From Mytilus galloprovincialis (Eukaryota; Mollusca; Bivalvia; Mytilida; Mytilidae), in assembly GCF_965363235.1 (NCBI RefSeq), contig NC_134840.1, positions 95,306,416 through 95,370,415 on the forward strand: DNA of 64,000 nt. Reading direction: 5' to 3'. A program made the position numbers and the translations under genes. The notes under the pieces were generated by a model. That model was not told where the DNA came from. It made no database searches and saw only the letters and a list, made by a program, of their open reading frames with translations. Shown here in pieces: positions 48,001 to 60,200 of this stretch. Numbering within the stretch: position 1 is the first letter of the stretch; every line of letters begins with the position of its first letter.

Positions 48001-51000
48001 TGTTATTGTCTGGATATAGACATGATAGAAGAAAAGTCTTTTTGTCTCCATTGTAAATACATATAATCCTCATATCATCTGTCTATAAAACCCAAGGAGA
48101 AGTCTTTTCCATGGTGGGTCTATACCAGACTGCCTAGATGTGAAGATTTCTTATCACTAACAGGTGATGTTGCAGAACATGTAGGACCAACAATAAAGTC
48201 ATTGTCAGCTTCTGTGAGAAAGTTTTCAATGACAAGATTGGTATTTTTTACATTTACTTTTATTAACCTTTCTAGCAAAGTACAACTTTTCAATAAAAAT
48301 GAGTATAGTATTTCAAAGGAAGAAATGAAATTGCCCTTTTAATAATATTCAAATCTTATCAAAGACTTGCTTAAAAAAAAGGCTAAAATATTCCAATTAT
48401 GAATATGTAAGAAATCCTTAAAAAATATTTTAAAGAGATTTTTTTATTTCAAAGGTGAATTACCAATCAAATACATTATGTATGCCAATTGAAACAACTA
48501 CCACCTTTAAAGGTTTTGTTTGATAATTTTATAAACATTTGAATACATGCCACCAGATAAGTTTGTCAAGATTTGACAATACTTCTTTTAGGTCTTCCCC
48601 TCCCAAATTATCTCCCTTACTGGCTGACATAATTTCCTGTTTACACCTGTGACTTTTTTTAGCATTAAATACTTAGTTGATTCCTTATCCAAGCCATCCT
48701 CTGTTTACATTAAATTTAAAGCAATATTTAATTAAGATATATTGATGATTGGTTGACAAATATCGATATTTTATATATATTTATACAAAATTTTCGTTTT
48801 GTTTTATTCCCTTATCCATTTGAAAAAGAGCCATGTATGGTCAAGTAATCGTAAAATACGGGCTTATAATGAATCCCTTGATAACAGGGGTGCTTCTTTC
48901 AAGCAATACAGGTTCGACAGTTCGGTTGTAAACGCAAAAAAAGTAATGATATAATCGTAGATGGTTCAAAAAATGGTCGAGACAACGTTGTCAGAGAAGG
49001 GGGTAAAACTTCCCTTATATAATTTAGAAATGAACTTTTCAGCACCCGAGACATGTATTATATGTCTCTGTTAGCACTGTCCATTCCTTTCAAACGTTTT
49101 GGCATCTTTATAAAGCGAAGAAATGTAGCAGTGTTCTGTTAACCTTACGACGTTTAACTTGGCTTCACCCAAGCTGGACATCGAGAAAGTGAATTTCTCA
49201 AGTCTAGTATCAGCTTGGGGTTTGTTTTTCTAATCATATCCTCTTAATTGTTTTCAAAGGGTAAAATTCATTACTGTAGAATTGCTGATTAAACAGGTAT
49301 TAGTTCGATTGGGTGATAATTAATACTTCAAAGACTAGCTCATTGAAGCCAATTTGATCGTTGTTAAAATCTGTTTGTTCAAAGTTCGCTAAACAAGTTT
49401 GTGATTGTCGTTGGGAAATGCGGTCAATTTCTTTCTTCTCATTTCATTCATATATGCCTCTATATATTCATTAAATAGATGTCAATTTTGAAATCTTTGT
49501 TTATTTTGATCTCTCAACGACGCCATTTTGTAAAATTTATTAGACTGGTCCCGCGGAGTTACTTTAATACAACGGAAATAATTCTTTAAAAAATCGTTAA
49601 CCAGTCAATCACGTGATCCGAAAAGAAAAATAAGCGGGAAATTTTAAAAAATACGAAAAAAATATCGCGACGCGGTTGAACGGGATAGCGACGCGGTCAG
49701 TGCAATAGGACAGCGGGAAATTGAAATAGCGCTGAAAATCGCGGCGCTAAAACGGCCTGGGGAGAACACTGAAAGAGATTGATCACCTTAATCATAAGAA
49801 AAGGAGACTACATATATACATTCTATTATTATTCTACTCTATATATACCATAAAATTGAGAATGGAAATGGGGAATGTGTCAAAGAGACAACAACCCGAC
49901 CATAGAACAGACAACAGCAGGTCACCAACAGGTCTTCAATGCAGCCGATTTGCAGCGAGAAATTCATGCACACGGAGGTGTCCTTCAGCTGGCCCCTAAA
50001 CAAATATATATATGTAGGACTCTAAAGTGCGATGGTACTCTAAAGTGCGATGGTCTACGCTAAAGTACGATGGTGTATCACGCTAAAGTGCGATGGCTGT
50101 TTGTTCGCTAAAATACGATGGTTAATCACGCTAAAGTGCGATGGACTAAAAGTGTAATGTTAAAAAAGGGCTTAAAGTATTAAAAAACACAGATTTAAAA
50201 AATAGTCTTCTTGCGAAAGCTAGTACAAGGTTTTATGACATATTTGATAGGCTTTATGATAACCAGTAGTCTTAAGTGATCATTGTTTTAAATTAAGAAA
50301 AATGACCACGTAATAATTGCTAAAATGGTAATTTAGGGTGCGGGAATTTCTCGCTACATTGAAGACCTGTTGGTGACCTTTTGCTGTTGTTTTTTTCTAT
50401 GGTCAGGCTGTTGTCTCTTTGGCACATTCCCCATTTCCATTTTCAATTTTAGGTGTGACAAAATATATATACATGTATCCTGTATATGTTTTTTTTAATT
50501 CAGGCCGGTATCACATATTTGGATAATTGGTGTAGCTTGCCGTTCACACAGTCTATCACTAATGTGAACATCTCCTCTCAAAGTCGTCATTGTAAATTAT
50601 TAATACAAAATTCTTTCTATTTTTTTAGCAGACAATTTATGATTTACGCATGGAAACATGACGTACCTTTATTTTACCGACTTTACTTTTTTATTAAAAT
50701 CAATATTTGAACGGGGACGGCAAAGTAAACTGCAACATAAACAATGATTTCAATGTATCCGTTAGCTTCAAATAGAAACAGGATAAAGGATATTTATAAC
50801 TAATGCATATACTTTTGTATCTGTATAGTAAGATGGTCGACTGCAGGACAAAAGTCCGTCTTCTAGCACCGAAAAAACCCACATTTGCTTCAGCCGACAA
50901 AACACAGTTATCATGTTTAAACTGAGTAAGTCATGGACATTTGCTTTAAAGTTGTTAATCAAATATTCTACATTAATCTTTCGGCATGTTCATTTTTTGT

Positions 51001-52308
51001 TTGTATAAAAGACTGTTCACGTCATAATCCATAGTACGTTTATTACGTCTATACTTTCGCGGACCATCGCACTTTAGCGTGTGTAGGCATCGTACTTTAG
51101 CGTAGACCATCGCACTTTAGCGTGACCATCGTACTTTAGCGTCCCCATCGCACTTTAGAGTCCTACACATATACTAGTTCAGTGATAATGAATTAATGCC
51201 ACATGTGTGTACATGTGTGTGTTAATTGCACTGAGTAAATGCATACGTTGATTGAAACATAATTGGCAAAATGCACATCTGGTACAATTAATTGGTTACT
51301 GGTTGATGTTAGTGGAATGTGTACCTAAATTGAGCATGACCTAGAATAATGAGGGGTACAAGCAGCCTTTAACATGTTCAAGATTAATTTTTTTATAATA
51401 AGTAGATTTATTTATATAAACATGTTCTGATTTTACACTGAAAACATTAGGAGTCTTGGGATTCTATGTTACTCCATACAGATTACTTAAAAGTCTTAGG
51501 CTGGTCACATAAGTCGATGGCATTGTATAACTGATATAAACTACCTCTTCCTTCGGTTTTTGGTGGATAGTTGACTCATTCATTTTGTCATTGGCAATCA
51601 TACCATGTCTCCATATTTAAATGTTTTACTTCCTCATTAGAATCTGATTCTTAGAAATATGGGTATTAAACAACAATATCAAATATTTTATAAAGGATGT
51701 CATATATATGAACAGAATATATAGTTGGATTTATTCTGTATTTGTGATTGAAGATTGACGACAGGGATGTTTTAATATAGAAGCTGTAAATTATGACCAT
51801 AACAAAAGGATTAGTCACTGACAGTCCTATTTCAAATTTCTTTGGACTTAGATAAATAAAACCTCATGTAGAGATGTGTAAACTTGTTAATAAGTATACC
51901 AGTTAAGAAACTGTAAAGTGATTGGAGATGTGCTCGGTCTTTGAAACTCTTTGATAAACAACACCAAACAACATCAGAGACAATTTTCACAAGTTCTCTG
52001 GTAGCAAATTTGTCAGGAAATTTTGTTTTGTCAACGGATCTTTTAATATGCGTCACAAATTTAGTGTACAGTGCTTCAATGGTCGATAATTCAATAACGG
52101 GGAAAATGGGCTCCAGCGTGTTGGATTTGTCAGCATCACTAGATACCGCTCGGTTGACAGTCAGAATATTTTCAATTACTCCAAGCACAATTGACATTAA
52201 TGTTAAGTTAGGTTCATCATCTTTCAGTTCATGTTTAAATAAGTCAATGACATCTTGTATTTTTTGAAGGGGAAAGAATTGTTTTTCGATTTCTCGTAAT
52301 CCCGCCAT
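42037..52308 (-). CDS. MEN1: menin, six coding exons
   Basis: Exons, in order: 52308-51900, 47676-47524, 47098-46914, 44983-44943 (41 nt), 43874-43650 and 43129-42037. All have GT/AG junctions and phases chain without conflict, giving about 701 aa (human menin 610). Diagnostic blocks in order: [147 protein letters not shown]-like end. Menin is a nuclear scaffold binding MLL/KMT2 complexes and JunD. The long last exon has an acidic Ser/Glu run, then Lys-rich stretches and a basic C-terminus (ARKRQRRE) fitting nuclear targeting. The extra length relative to human lies in this low-complexity region. The start AAGATGGCGG context resembles a YY1 site. Head to head with CLPTM1; intron 1 and intron 3 hold large transposons. 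Confidence 0.96.
45336..45995 (-). repeat. 82-bp minisatellite, about eight units
   Basis: Units start near 45341, 45423, 45505, 45587, 45669, 45751, 45833 and 45917, each with GATGGTGGCC, GTTTTCTG, GGTCGGGTTGTTG and CCCCATTTCATTAT. The unit is the complement of part of the GTGTCAAAGAGACAAC dispersed repeat. Because 82 is not a multiple of three, it produces staggered look-alike reading frames that are not genes. In MEN1 intron 3. Confidence 0.88.
45990..46186. mobile_element. TACTGTGGATTC MITE, truncated copy
   Basis: Starts inside the element at GATACCAATTTTCGTGGG and ends AATAAATGAATCCACAGG. Its left end is lost against the 82-bp minisatellite. Confidence 0.55.
46416..46459 (+). ncRNA. 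hammerhead ribozyme, partly decayed
   Basis: GCGTCA, CTGATGA, stem II GTCTTTTGAAGAC, GAAA and GTC are present in order, but the 3' strand of stem I (TCGCTT) pairs poorly with GCGTCA, so activity is probably reduced. Confidence 0.6.
46780..46823 (+). ncRNA. type-I hammerhead ribozyme, core intact by eye
   Basis: GCGTCA (46780-46785), CTGATGA, stem II GTCT-TTTGT-AGAC, GAAA (46806-46809), minimal stem III, cleavage triplet GTA (46815-46817), then TGGCGT, which pairs fully with GCGTCA. GTA satisfies the NUH rule for cleavage. It is antisense to MEN1. Confidence 0.75.
47807..49771. mobile_element. 1.97-kb non-autonomous TIR element, CAGTGTTCTCCCCAGG ends
   Basis: Perfect inverted ends CAGTGTTCTCCCCAGG and CCTGGGGAGAACACTG, flanked by AAAGA at 47802-47806 and 49772-49776. 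GC-rich subterminal blocks (GCGCG on the left; GCGACGCGGT twice and AGCGGGAAATT twice on the right). No transposase frame. CAG start with a 5-bp duplication suggests hAT-like. In MEN1 intron 1. Confidence 0.82.
50013..51167. mobile_element. 1155-bp TIR element with arrays of CTAAAGTGCGATGG at both ends
   Basis: Ends TGTAGGACTCTAAAGTGCGA and its complement. Six direct motif copies on the left (50022-50144) and five inverted on the right (51064-51158); variants differ only at G/A positions (GTGCGATGG or GTACGATGG). The interior includes a reverse copy of the host dispersed repeat at 50345-50456. No transposase. The insertion site is defined by the split repeat, with an ambiguous ATATA-type duplication. 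Confidence 0.82.
50345..50456 (-). repeat. dispersed repeat fragment inside the CTAAAGTGCGATGG element
   Basis: The complement of the GTGTCAAAGAGACAAC family: ACATTGAAGACCTGTTGGTG, then GGTCAGGCTGTTGTCTCTTT, then CCCCATTTCCATTT. Confidence 0.65.
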
Positions 52309-52523
52309 CTTGCATTAGGAAAATAATATTTTAGCCTTTAAATCTGCATTTTTACATAATTACATATTTAAGGAGTTTTATTAAAACATTGACGAAAATA
52401 TTCATGCTTTAATATTTTTATTATCTTAATTTAATTGTATTTTAGGTTGTCATTGCTTTGTTTTTAAAGAAATTTTCTGTTTCGTAATAGGTTTAGAGAT
52501 TATTTATTATGTTTTTAGAGAAA
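52309..52523. promoter_or_regulatory. bidirectional MEN1-CLPTM1 promoter region
   Basis: Only 215 bp separate the divergent start codons. It is AT-rich with no clear TATA box. Both start codons sit in YY1-like contexts (AAGATGGCGG for MEN1, AAAATGGCCG for CLPTM1). The sequence TATGTTTTTAG just before the CLPTM1 ATG could be a splice acceptor, in which case a 5' UTR exon of CLPTM1 would lie upstream and overlap the MEN1 side. Confidence 0.6.
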
Positions 52524-54993
52524 ATGGCCGACAACGTGCCTGTCGCATCAGCAGCCAACAGCAATGAAGTCCAAAATGCCGCACCAGGGGCTGACCAGGC
52601 GGTAATTAACTTTGAAATAAATCTATATGTTAATTTATTTCCCCCCAATATTACTTTATGTTTTGAATTTGTGTAAATAACGATGATTCTGATCGAAAGA
52701 CACAAGAACACACAGTTGAGAAATCTGATAATAATAATGTCGACGTCTGATTCGTCAAGCTTCCCTTTCGACCTTTCCAGAAATTATTTATTTTTACTTG
52801 AACTAAGTATTTTTTCTAACTAGTTGATTGGTCCTTCTTTTTTTCTGAAGGGATAGCATAATTTCTTTTTTAAAGACAGGATGGTCAGCATACTAGATTA
52901 AAGATTTAAAAAAACTGTAGTTTTTCATTTTTTGGTGAAAAAAGGGGGGCGGGTCTGAGAAAGATATACTGACCTTACAAGAGCTGAAAAGAAATACTCT
53001 TGTTAAAAGTGTATCACAACAAATTGAAGTACAGTTTTGTTATTACACCCCCAAACTTTCTTTTGATTACAGAAAATTATATACACATGCAGTTTATACA
53101 TTACATTTTGTGTTTCTTAAAGTCTTTAAAGATCAATTTTTATTTAATTTGAAGGGCGATTTTTTTGTTTCTGCAGAAGGTGGTTGGTGTAAAAATTAAA
53201 TAAGTCAAATTAAGTTTTTCAGATTTATTATTATTGACAATATTGTACTGTCAATTATTGATATATGATCTATATATATAATAGTTGTGAATAGAAGAAC
53301 ATTACATGAAGATATCTAGGTTAAAGGTATTAGTTATAATTGTTGTATTTTATGGATTTATATCTATATAGATATCTACTCAGGTATGTGTCGGGTGTTT
53401 GTTGATTTTAGCATCATCTTCAGTTACATTTGTATGATAAAAATTACCCTTTATAATCCGAAAGGGATTTAACTTTTATGAAAAACAAAATGCATTTATG
53501 TATCTACTATCTAGTGTGACCTTACAACTTTTCCAACTGCACATGTTTTTCTGTACTCAAAAGAGTATGAGTTGATGTGTACAAACATCAATTTTGTCCA
53601 TTTGTGGTGATGAACTTTAAGATAGGATGAAAATGAATATACTACTCTCAAAATGCAAGAAACAATTATGTACAGAGGTAGATAAACATGTATGGCAAAG
53701 CAAAAAAAATAAGCACTGGTACTAACAGATTCAAATTAAAAAATAATATTCAATCCATATAAAACTCCCAAAGTTTATGAGGTGAGGGCTACATATTAAA
53801 ATGGGGAATGTTTCAAAGAGACAATAACCTGACCATAGAAAAAACAACAGCAGAAGGTCAGCAACAGGTCTTTAATGTAGCAAGAAATTCCCGCACCCGG
53901 AGGCGTCCTTCAGCTGGCCCTAAACAAATATATACTAGTTCAGTGATAATGAACGCTATACTTAACTCAAATTGTACATAAGAAACTAAAATTAAAATAA
54001 TACAAGACTTACAAAGGCCAGAGGCTCCTGACTTGGAATGGCACGAAAATGTACTTTTATTTACTTTTTGCAAATTTATGTTAATAGTAAATGTTTGCTA
54101 AAAATTCATGTAATTATAAGCTAGTCATACTTAAAACTTCAAGTCATTCTAATTTGTTGTAAATTTGGATTTTATGTTAAGTGTATAATAAAATGAAAAT
54201 AATGATGATTAATTATCTTTATATATTTTCAACAGAGACCTGGTTTCTTTGGGACCTTGAAGACATTAGTAGTGCGAATGCTATTTATTTATATGATAAG
54301 TAGTTTTTTCCGAAGGTCATCAACCCCTACAACAGGAACAGAAGGACAACCTGAGAAACAATACTCACAGAATCTATTTCCAAAGAACTTGCAGATGGTA
54401 AATATAAGTATTGATATCATAAATAATGTAAAAACATGTAAAAATACACATTGAAGTGTTTATATATATATATAAATCACAAAATATTTTTATATATAAA
54501 TCTCAAAATATTCTTGTCCAGAAAATACTCTGGGAAACAGATCTTGAGCAAATCAGTAATGCAATGTAACTAGCTTGCACATGTACAGGCTTTACATGTA
54601 CATAAAATGCAATAAAATTCACTTAATTCAACTTTGAAAAAGTAAGTTGCCAAAAAGATCAATCAAAAGTAAAATAACAAATATCTAAAAAAAAAATCTA
54701 AACAGAAAGTCCCTAAGAAAATGGTAAAATCTAAAGCTCAAGCACATCAAACGAATGGATAACAAAAAGTTCTGTCATATTCCTGACTTGGTACAAGCAT
54801 TTTCTTATGTAGAAAATGGTGAATTAAACCTTGTTTCTAGCTAGCTAAACCCCTCACTTGTATGACAGTCACATAAACTGCCATTACAATGTATTATATT
54901 GACAATGATGTGTTCTTATTGGCTTTACAGTAATGGAAAGAAATGAAACACTACATTAATACATTTAAACTGAAAACTTTGGAATAAAAAAAA

Positions 54994-55035
<42 letters not shown>

Positions 55036-57168
55036 ATTGTACAAGCATCGTCCTTTATCATTTTGACAAATTAAAACCGTTACAATGAACAGGTACCCAT
55101 GTTGTCTCTTTGTTAGCATTCTATATTAATAATAATTTAAAAGACACAAACATATAATTAGATATCTAATCATTCCAGGACTTATATATGTACTTATCTG
55201 AACAAGAAGCCTTCTCAGACTTTGACAATGAAAATGCACTAGTTTGGAAAAAAACAGGTCTGATGTATGGTGATTGGACCAGTGGACCAAATGGAGATGG
55301 ATCTTATGAAAAATCTATGGAGATAGATACACCAGAGGTAAACAAAGATAACTTTTGTGAGGCCTGGGGCGAAAGTTGCAGAAAGTAAGGCCAAATAAAA
55401 ATATATGTGTGGTTCCAGTAACCCGACCGACCCTAGTTAAAACCCCCCGACCCTAGAACTTTTTTTTTCATTTCTGAAAAATTAATTTTCAAACGATCAA
55501 ATTTTGAGGATTGTGAATTAAAATAATTAAATTCATAGATTTCTGTCATCTGAATTTCCATCACAAGTATCTGTTATCTGTTATGGCTAAAATGCAGCAA
55601 TTCATAACAGAATGCAACAAAATTAACTAAAAACGTATCATGACTGTTTAATTTACAACCAAACACATGTAAAAATGGTGGACTTCCGGTTGGGGCATGT
55701 ATAATACCGGAAACAATTTCGGTAAACACACGATTTTTTTCCGGATTTTGACATTCAAAAATAAAAATTAAAAAAAAAAAAAAAATTTGCCGACCTACCG
55801 ACCCTATTTTTTAAAAGTATGTAACTGGAACCACACATATATTTTTATTTGGCCTAAGACATTGGTGTTGCTTTTCTAGCTATTGTAAATGGTTAACAAT
55901 TGTTAAGTTCTCTGCTTAAGTCAGTTTGATAAGAGCTTATATGATAGATCAATACCTTACAGTTTGACACCTATTTTAAGGCTCTATTTCCTAGGTGATG
56001 AGTGACTTTAAAATAAAGTTTTGCTGACAGGCAACATATTGATCTGTGTCAACTATTTTAGTGGTGTTTTGTTGACAGGGTTCCAACCAACAAACCAACA
56101 AGACCAAACACAGACAAATAAGTTACAATTTACAAAACCACATCAAAGTTCCGTGAAAATACTCCATGTACTCCAATCTATACTTAAAAGGATAATGGAC
56201 ACACAGTGTACTTGCAGACCTAACTTTGAAGAAAACATATTGATGAGCCGATTTGAAGATGCATTTTAACAATGTTGTAATACTTATGGAAATTTTATCT
56301 TTTGACTGAATTATTTTATTTCAGAGCGTCCAGAACAATGGTTCTATATACCTTCATGTATATTTTGTAAAAGAAGGGAAATCTCCAAATCCTAAAGATA
56401 AATTAAAATATCTGAAGAGGTATACAGTGTATAATACAAAAAGTAAGTCAATGAAATACTAAAAATTTAGTCAAAATAATACAGAAAGTAAGTCAACAGA
56501 GTTGGTGAAAATGGTGGGCAGAAGGTTTTGAACTACTTTTTGCAAGGAAGGACCACTAAGGAAAAAAGGTTTTGAGAACTCTTGAGTCAAAGGAAATACA
56601 AAAACAAAACAGTAAAGATCTGACAGTAAATCATTTGCAGTACATAATACTGAAAGATAGTCAATGTTTTACTAAATATTCGTCAAAATTATTGAGATTT
56701 TTCTTTCATTTCATATTTTTTTCCACATAGTCAATTTACACACACATCATTCTACCAGAAATTCCATAACATGAGGCAGGCATTATCTGTGAATGGGGAC
56801 AAAGTCTGTATGGTTTTTTGTTTTTTTAAATCAAATATGTTCAAAAGAGAACGGAAATACTGTAAAGTTTCCGATTTTGGTTCTGTTGTTAGGGATTTTA
56901 GTTGTGACGTTATTTAAGTTATGATGTCATATTCAATGTAAACAAAGAACCGCTGTCATCAGGTAACGTTTTTTTTTTTATAACAAACAATTTTTAAAAA
57001 TGAATTAGTTTTAAGTTCCTTTTTTTGACTGATAAGGCCAGACTTTTTTTATTATCTGTTTAACGAGAAAATTTGTAAAAAAAAAGGGTCGAGGGGACGA
57101 AATAAAAAAAAAAAGTGCAAAATTGGTCCAGTCGACACTAAAAATAAAAATAAAACCAATCTAAGTGA

Positions 57169-57211
<43 letters not shown>

Positions 57212-60200
57212 ATTTATCAAAATACAAGTACAATGGAATGAAAACAGACCAGTATATTAACCCTTCTATTAATTTGAACATAAAAAAACTATGTTTTTTT
57301 TATGTATTTACTCTAATATAGATCCATGGCACCAGGCAAATATATCAACTTGGCTGCGTATACACTATATACATGTATATACCTGTCACCCAGTCAGGAA
57401 CCTCTTAGTGTATGTTTAATAAATGTTTATACTGTATATGATATTTGTTTTATATATATTAATCAGGCTGTTTGTATGAATAAAGTCTGAATTGTTTTAC
57501 ACTGGTCAACTTTGGTGCCCTTTATAGCCTACTTTTAATATGGTGAGAGCCAAGTTCTATGTTGAAGGCCATACAATAACAATAATTGCTTAAGACAACA
57601 AAACAGTCTTGGATGGAGAGTTGTGACATTGGCAATCATACAACATTATTTTTTCTTATTATTTATAAATGTAAAATTAACAAAATATCAAGAGATGGAT
57701 TTTATTATTCATAATAGGAATAATTTGGTCTGGGCTACCAGCTTGAGTTTCCCAAGTTTTATCCCTGTGTAGGGTGCAAACGTGTACTGTAGGGTGCGAC
57801 AGTGAAAGGGGGTGAACGTGAATCAAAAAAGTGGTTTTTCAAATGATTTGGTCCCATCCATACACAAAATTCAAAAAGCATTATTGATTTTAATTGATAT
57901 CCTTGATACTATTTTAATATGCATACTACGATACTACTTCAAAGGAAAAATACAAACCCAAACTCTTCCAAAACGTTGACCGGCATGTCGAGTTCCACAT
58001 CTGCCTCGTTGGTTATAATGCGGCTGATGCCAACATCTTCCGGTAACTCCTTGGACAACATGACCCTGATTGTCTCATCTCTATTACACTTAACAAATTT
58101 GAGTGAACACGAACTTTTCTCTAGTGATCGCACTTCAAGTTTAATGAAAAAAACGGTCCCTTCCCGGAAGTCGCTATTTTGTTTGACCATGCGACAAGAG
58201 ATAAATTAGAAATCGCAGACCCGTACTTATACTTTTTTTTTTTTTTTTGAGGATTTCGTAACAGTCGACGGAAAAAATAAAAATAAAAGTAGGAAGCACT
58301 ACTTTTATTTTTATTCTGAAATCGGAAAATGTGGAGTTGGCGGATCTCGTTAAACAGATAATAAAAAAAATCTGGCCTAAATATACCTCTAATTCAAAGT
58401 CTCATGCAAACAAGACCGGAAAGGGAAGTAGATTTCTGCGCTGATCTGGTAATTAAAAAAACGTGACAAAAAAATTTTGAATGATTTTGAGTTCATTAGT
58501 ACAATGAAAAATTCAGGAAATTTTCCCGGTTTTTTTTTATTGATTTTGTTACTGTAATAGGGGACTTTGTCCCCATATAATTTGTAGATACATGTATGTC
58601 ACAGCAAAAGTATATGTTTCCCAAATAATATGTTTATATTTATTATTTTAGGATTAAACAAGTTCAAAAAGAGAAAATTTCAGAATACTGTAAACCTGTT
58701 GACAGGTGAAACAGATGTTCACCCTGATCTTATAAAGGTAAACACAAACTGCAGTTTATAAATTTATCCAAGAAATAAAAAAAACTTTGACAATGATGTT
58801 TGAATTTGACAGCACTTTTTTTAAGATTTGTTTCAGACATATTGAGATTGGAAAGTTTTTTTGTTTTTTTTTTCATGGCAAAATAGATTTCTTTGAAGGA
58901 ATGTTCCAGAACTGATTGTATTGTGGTTGGAAAGTATGTGTAATGAGATTTTCTTGTTTACTAGCACACTAAAAATTGAGCTCCGAATGCAGGTATAGCG
59001 TAAAGCAAGGTGTACACATATTACATTCATAATTTATAGTCTTTTTATGTTTGCAGTATTTTCATTGGGTGGGTACTGAACATCCATCCATCATCATCAT
59101 CATCATCATTGGCATATTATATATGTTTCAACTAAAATTTAGAATGGAAATGGGGTATGTGTAAAATAGACAACAACCCAACCAAAGAGCAAAAAACAGC
59201 CAAAGGCCACCAAAAGTGTTCATTCTTTTTCTTTGCATTTTAGAAAGAGAATATGTCTTCCTTTGAGATTTTATCCCACTGGCACCCTAACTTAACTATA
59301 AACATGATGGATGATCACACACCGTGGGCAAGAGGAAGTCTACCAGCACCTCTGGATGAATGTAAGTTGTCTCCACAAGACCCTCAACTAAAGGAAGTCT
59401 TTTTTACCAATGAGACAACTCTCCACCAGTGACAAAATGAAAAGAATTTTAAACTAATAATGATCACCATCCAGCCTTCAAAAACAAGCAAAGCACACAC
59501 TGCATAGTCAGCTATTTAAGGGTTAAAATGACAAATTTAAAACAATACAAACAAGAAAACTAACAGCTGGTTTTATATACAGAACAATGTACCAAAAACA
59601 AATATGATATACAGCAACAAATGATGACCACTGAATTACAGGCTCCTTATTTTAAACACAAACGATTGTTCAAAATCTATGCTAATCTTTGTTATAAATT
59701 GCAATTTAACATTGTAACACTTGTCAAAAAGTATTAAAATTCAGTTAATAAACAAATTTAAAATTATTGAATCAAGGAATAGTTATTCATTGCTTATTCA
59801 TTATTGTTTTTATTTTTATTTAACAGACGTTGAATTTGTTCCCGGTGGAGAATTCTATTATCCTGTCATATATTTCAATGACTACTGGAATTTAAACACA
59901 GAGTACCAACCATTGAATGATACAGTCAAGTAAGTCATTGAATGAGTTATCCCCCTCTTTAATTTATCTTGTCATCCATTTCTATCATCATTGAAATTAA
60001 ACCACAGATTGACTGATTAATATGTGGCATAGCAAATACAATTCATTTTGAATGATAGTATTCTTTCCAGGTCTCCTGTTGTGCAGAAAGATATATTAAA
60101 AAAGGAGTTTGAAATGAATAATTGATTAGAAATTGAATTTGTTTACCATTTATACATGCATTGATTGTACCCAGGGAAGAAATCTTGAAAATGGAATACC

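Larger units (their letters stand above)
49857..51215 (+). repeat. GTGTCAAAGAGACAAC dispersed repeat split by a transposon
   Basis: The left part, 49857-50012, ends CCCCTAAACAAATATATATA; the right part resumes at 51168 with CATATACTAGTTCAGTGATAA. An uninterrupted homologue at 53802-53958 shows the same text joined directly (CTAAACAAATATATACTAG). Confidence 0.75.
57036..58377. mobile_element. Harbinger-like element, GGCC-ended, copy 4
   Basis: TAA at 57033-57035 and 58378-58380 encloses GGCCAGACTTTTTTTATTAT and its complement-like right end. Arms include TGTTTAACGAGA and TCTCGTTAAACA. It is 1342 bp, the largest of the four. The minus-strand frame at 57939-58190 (83 aa) has protein-like composition but no known motif. 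Confidence 0.7.
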
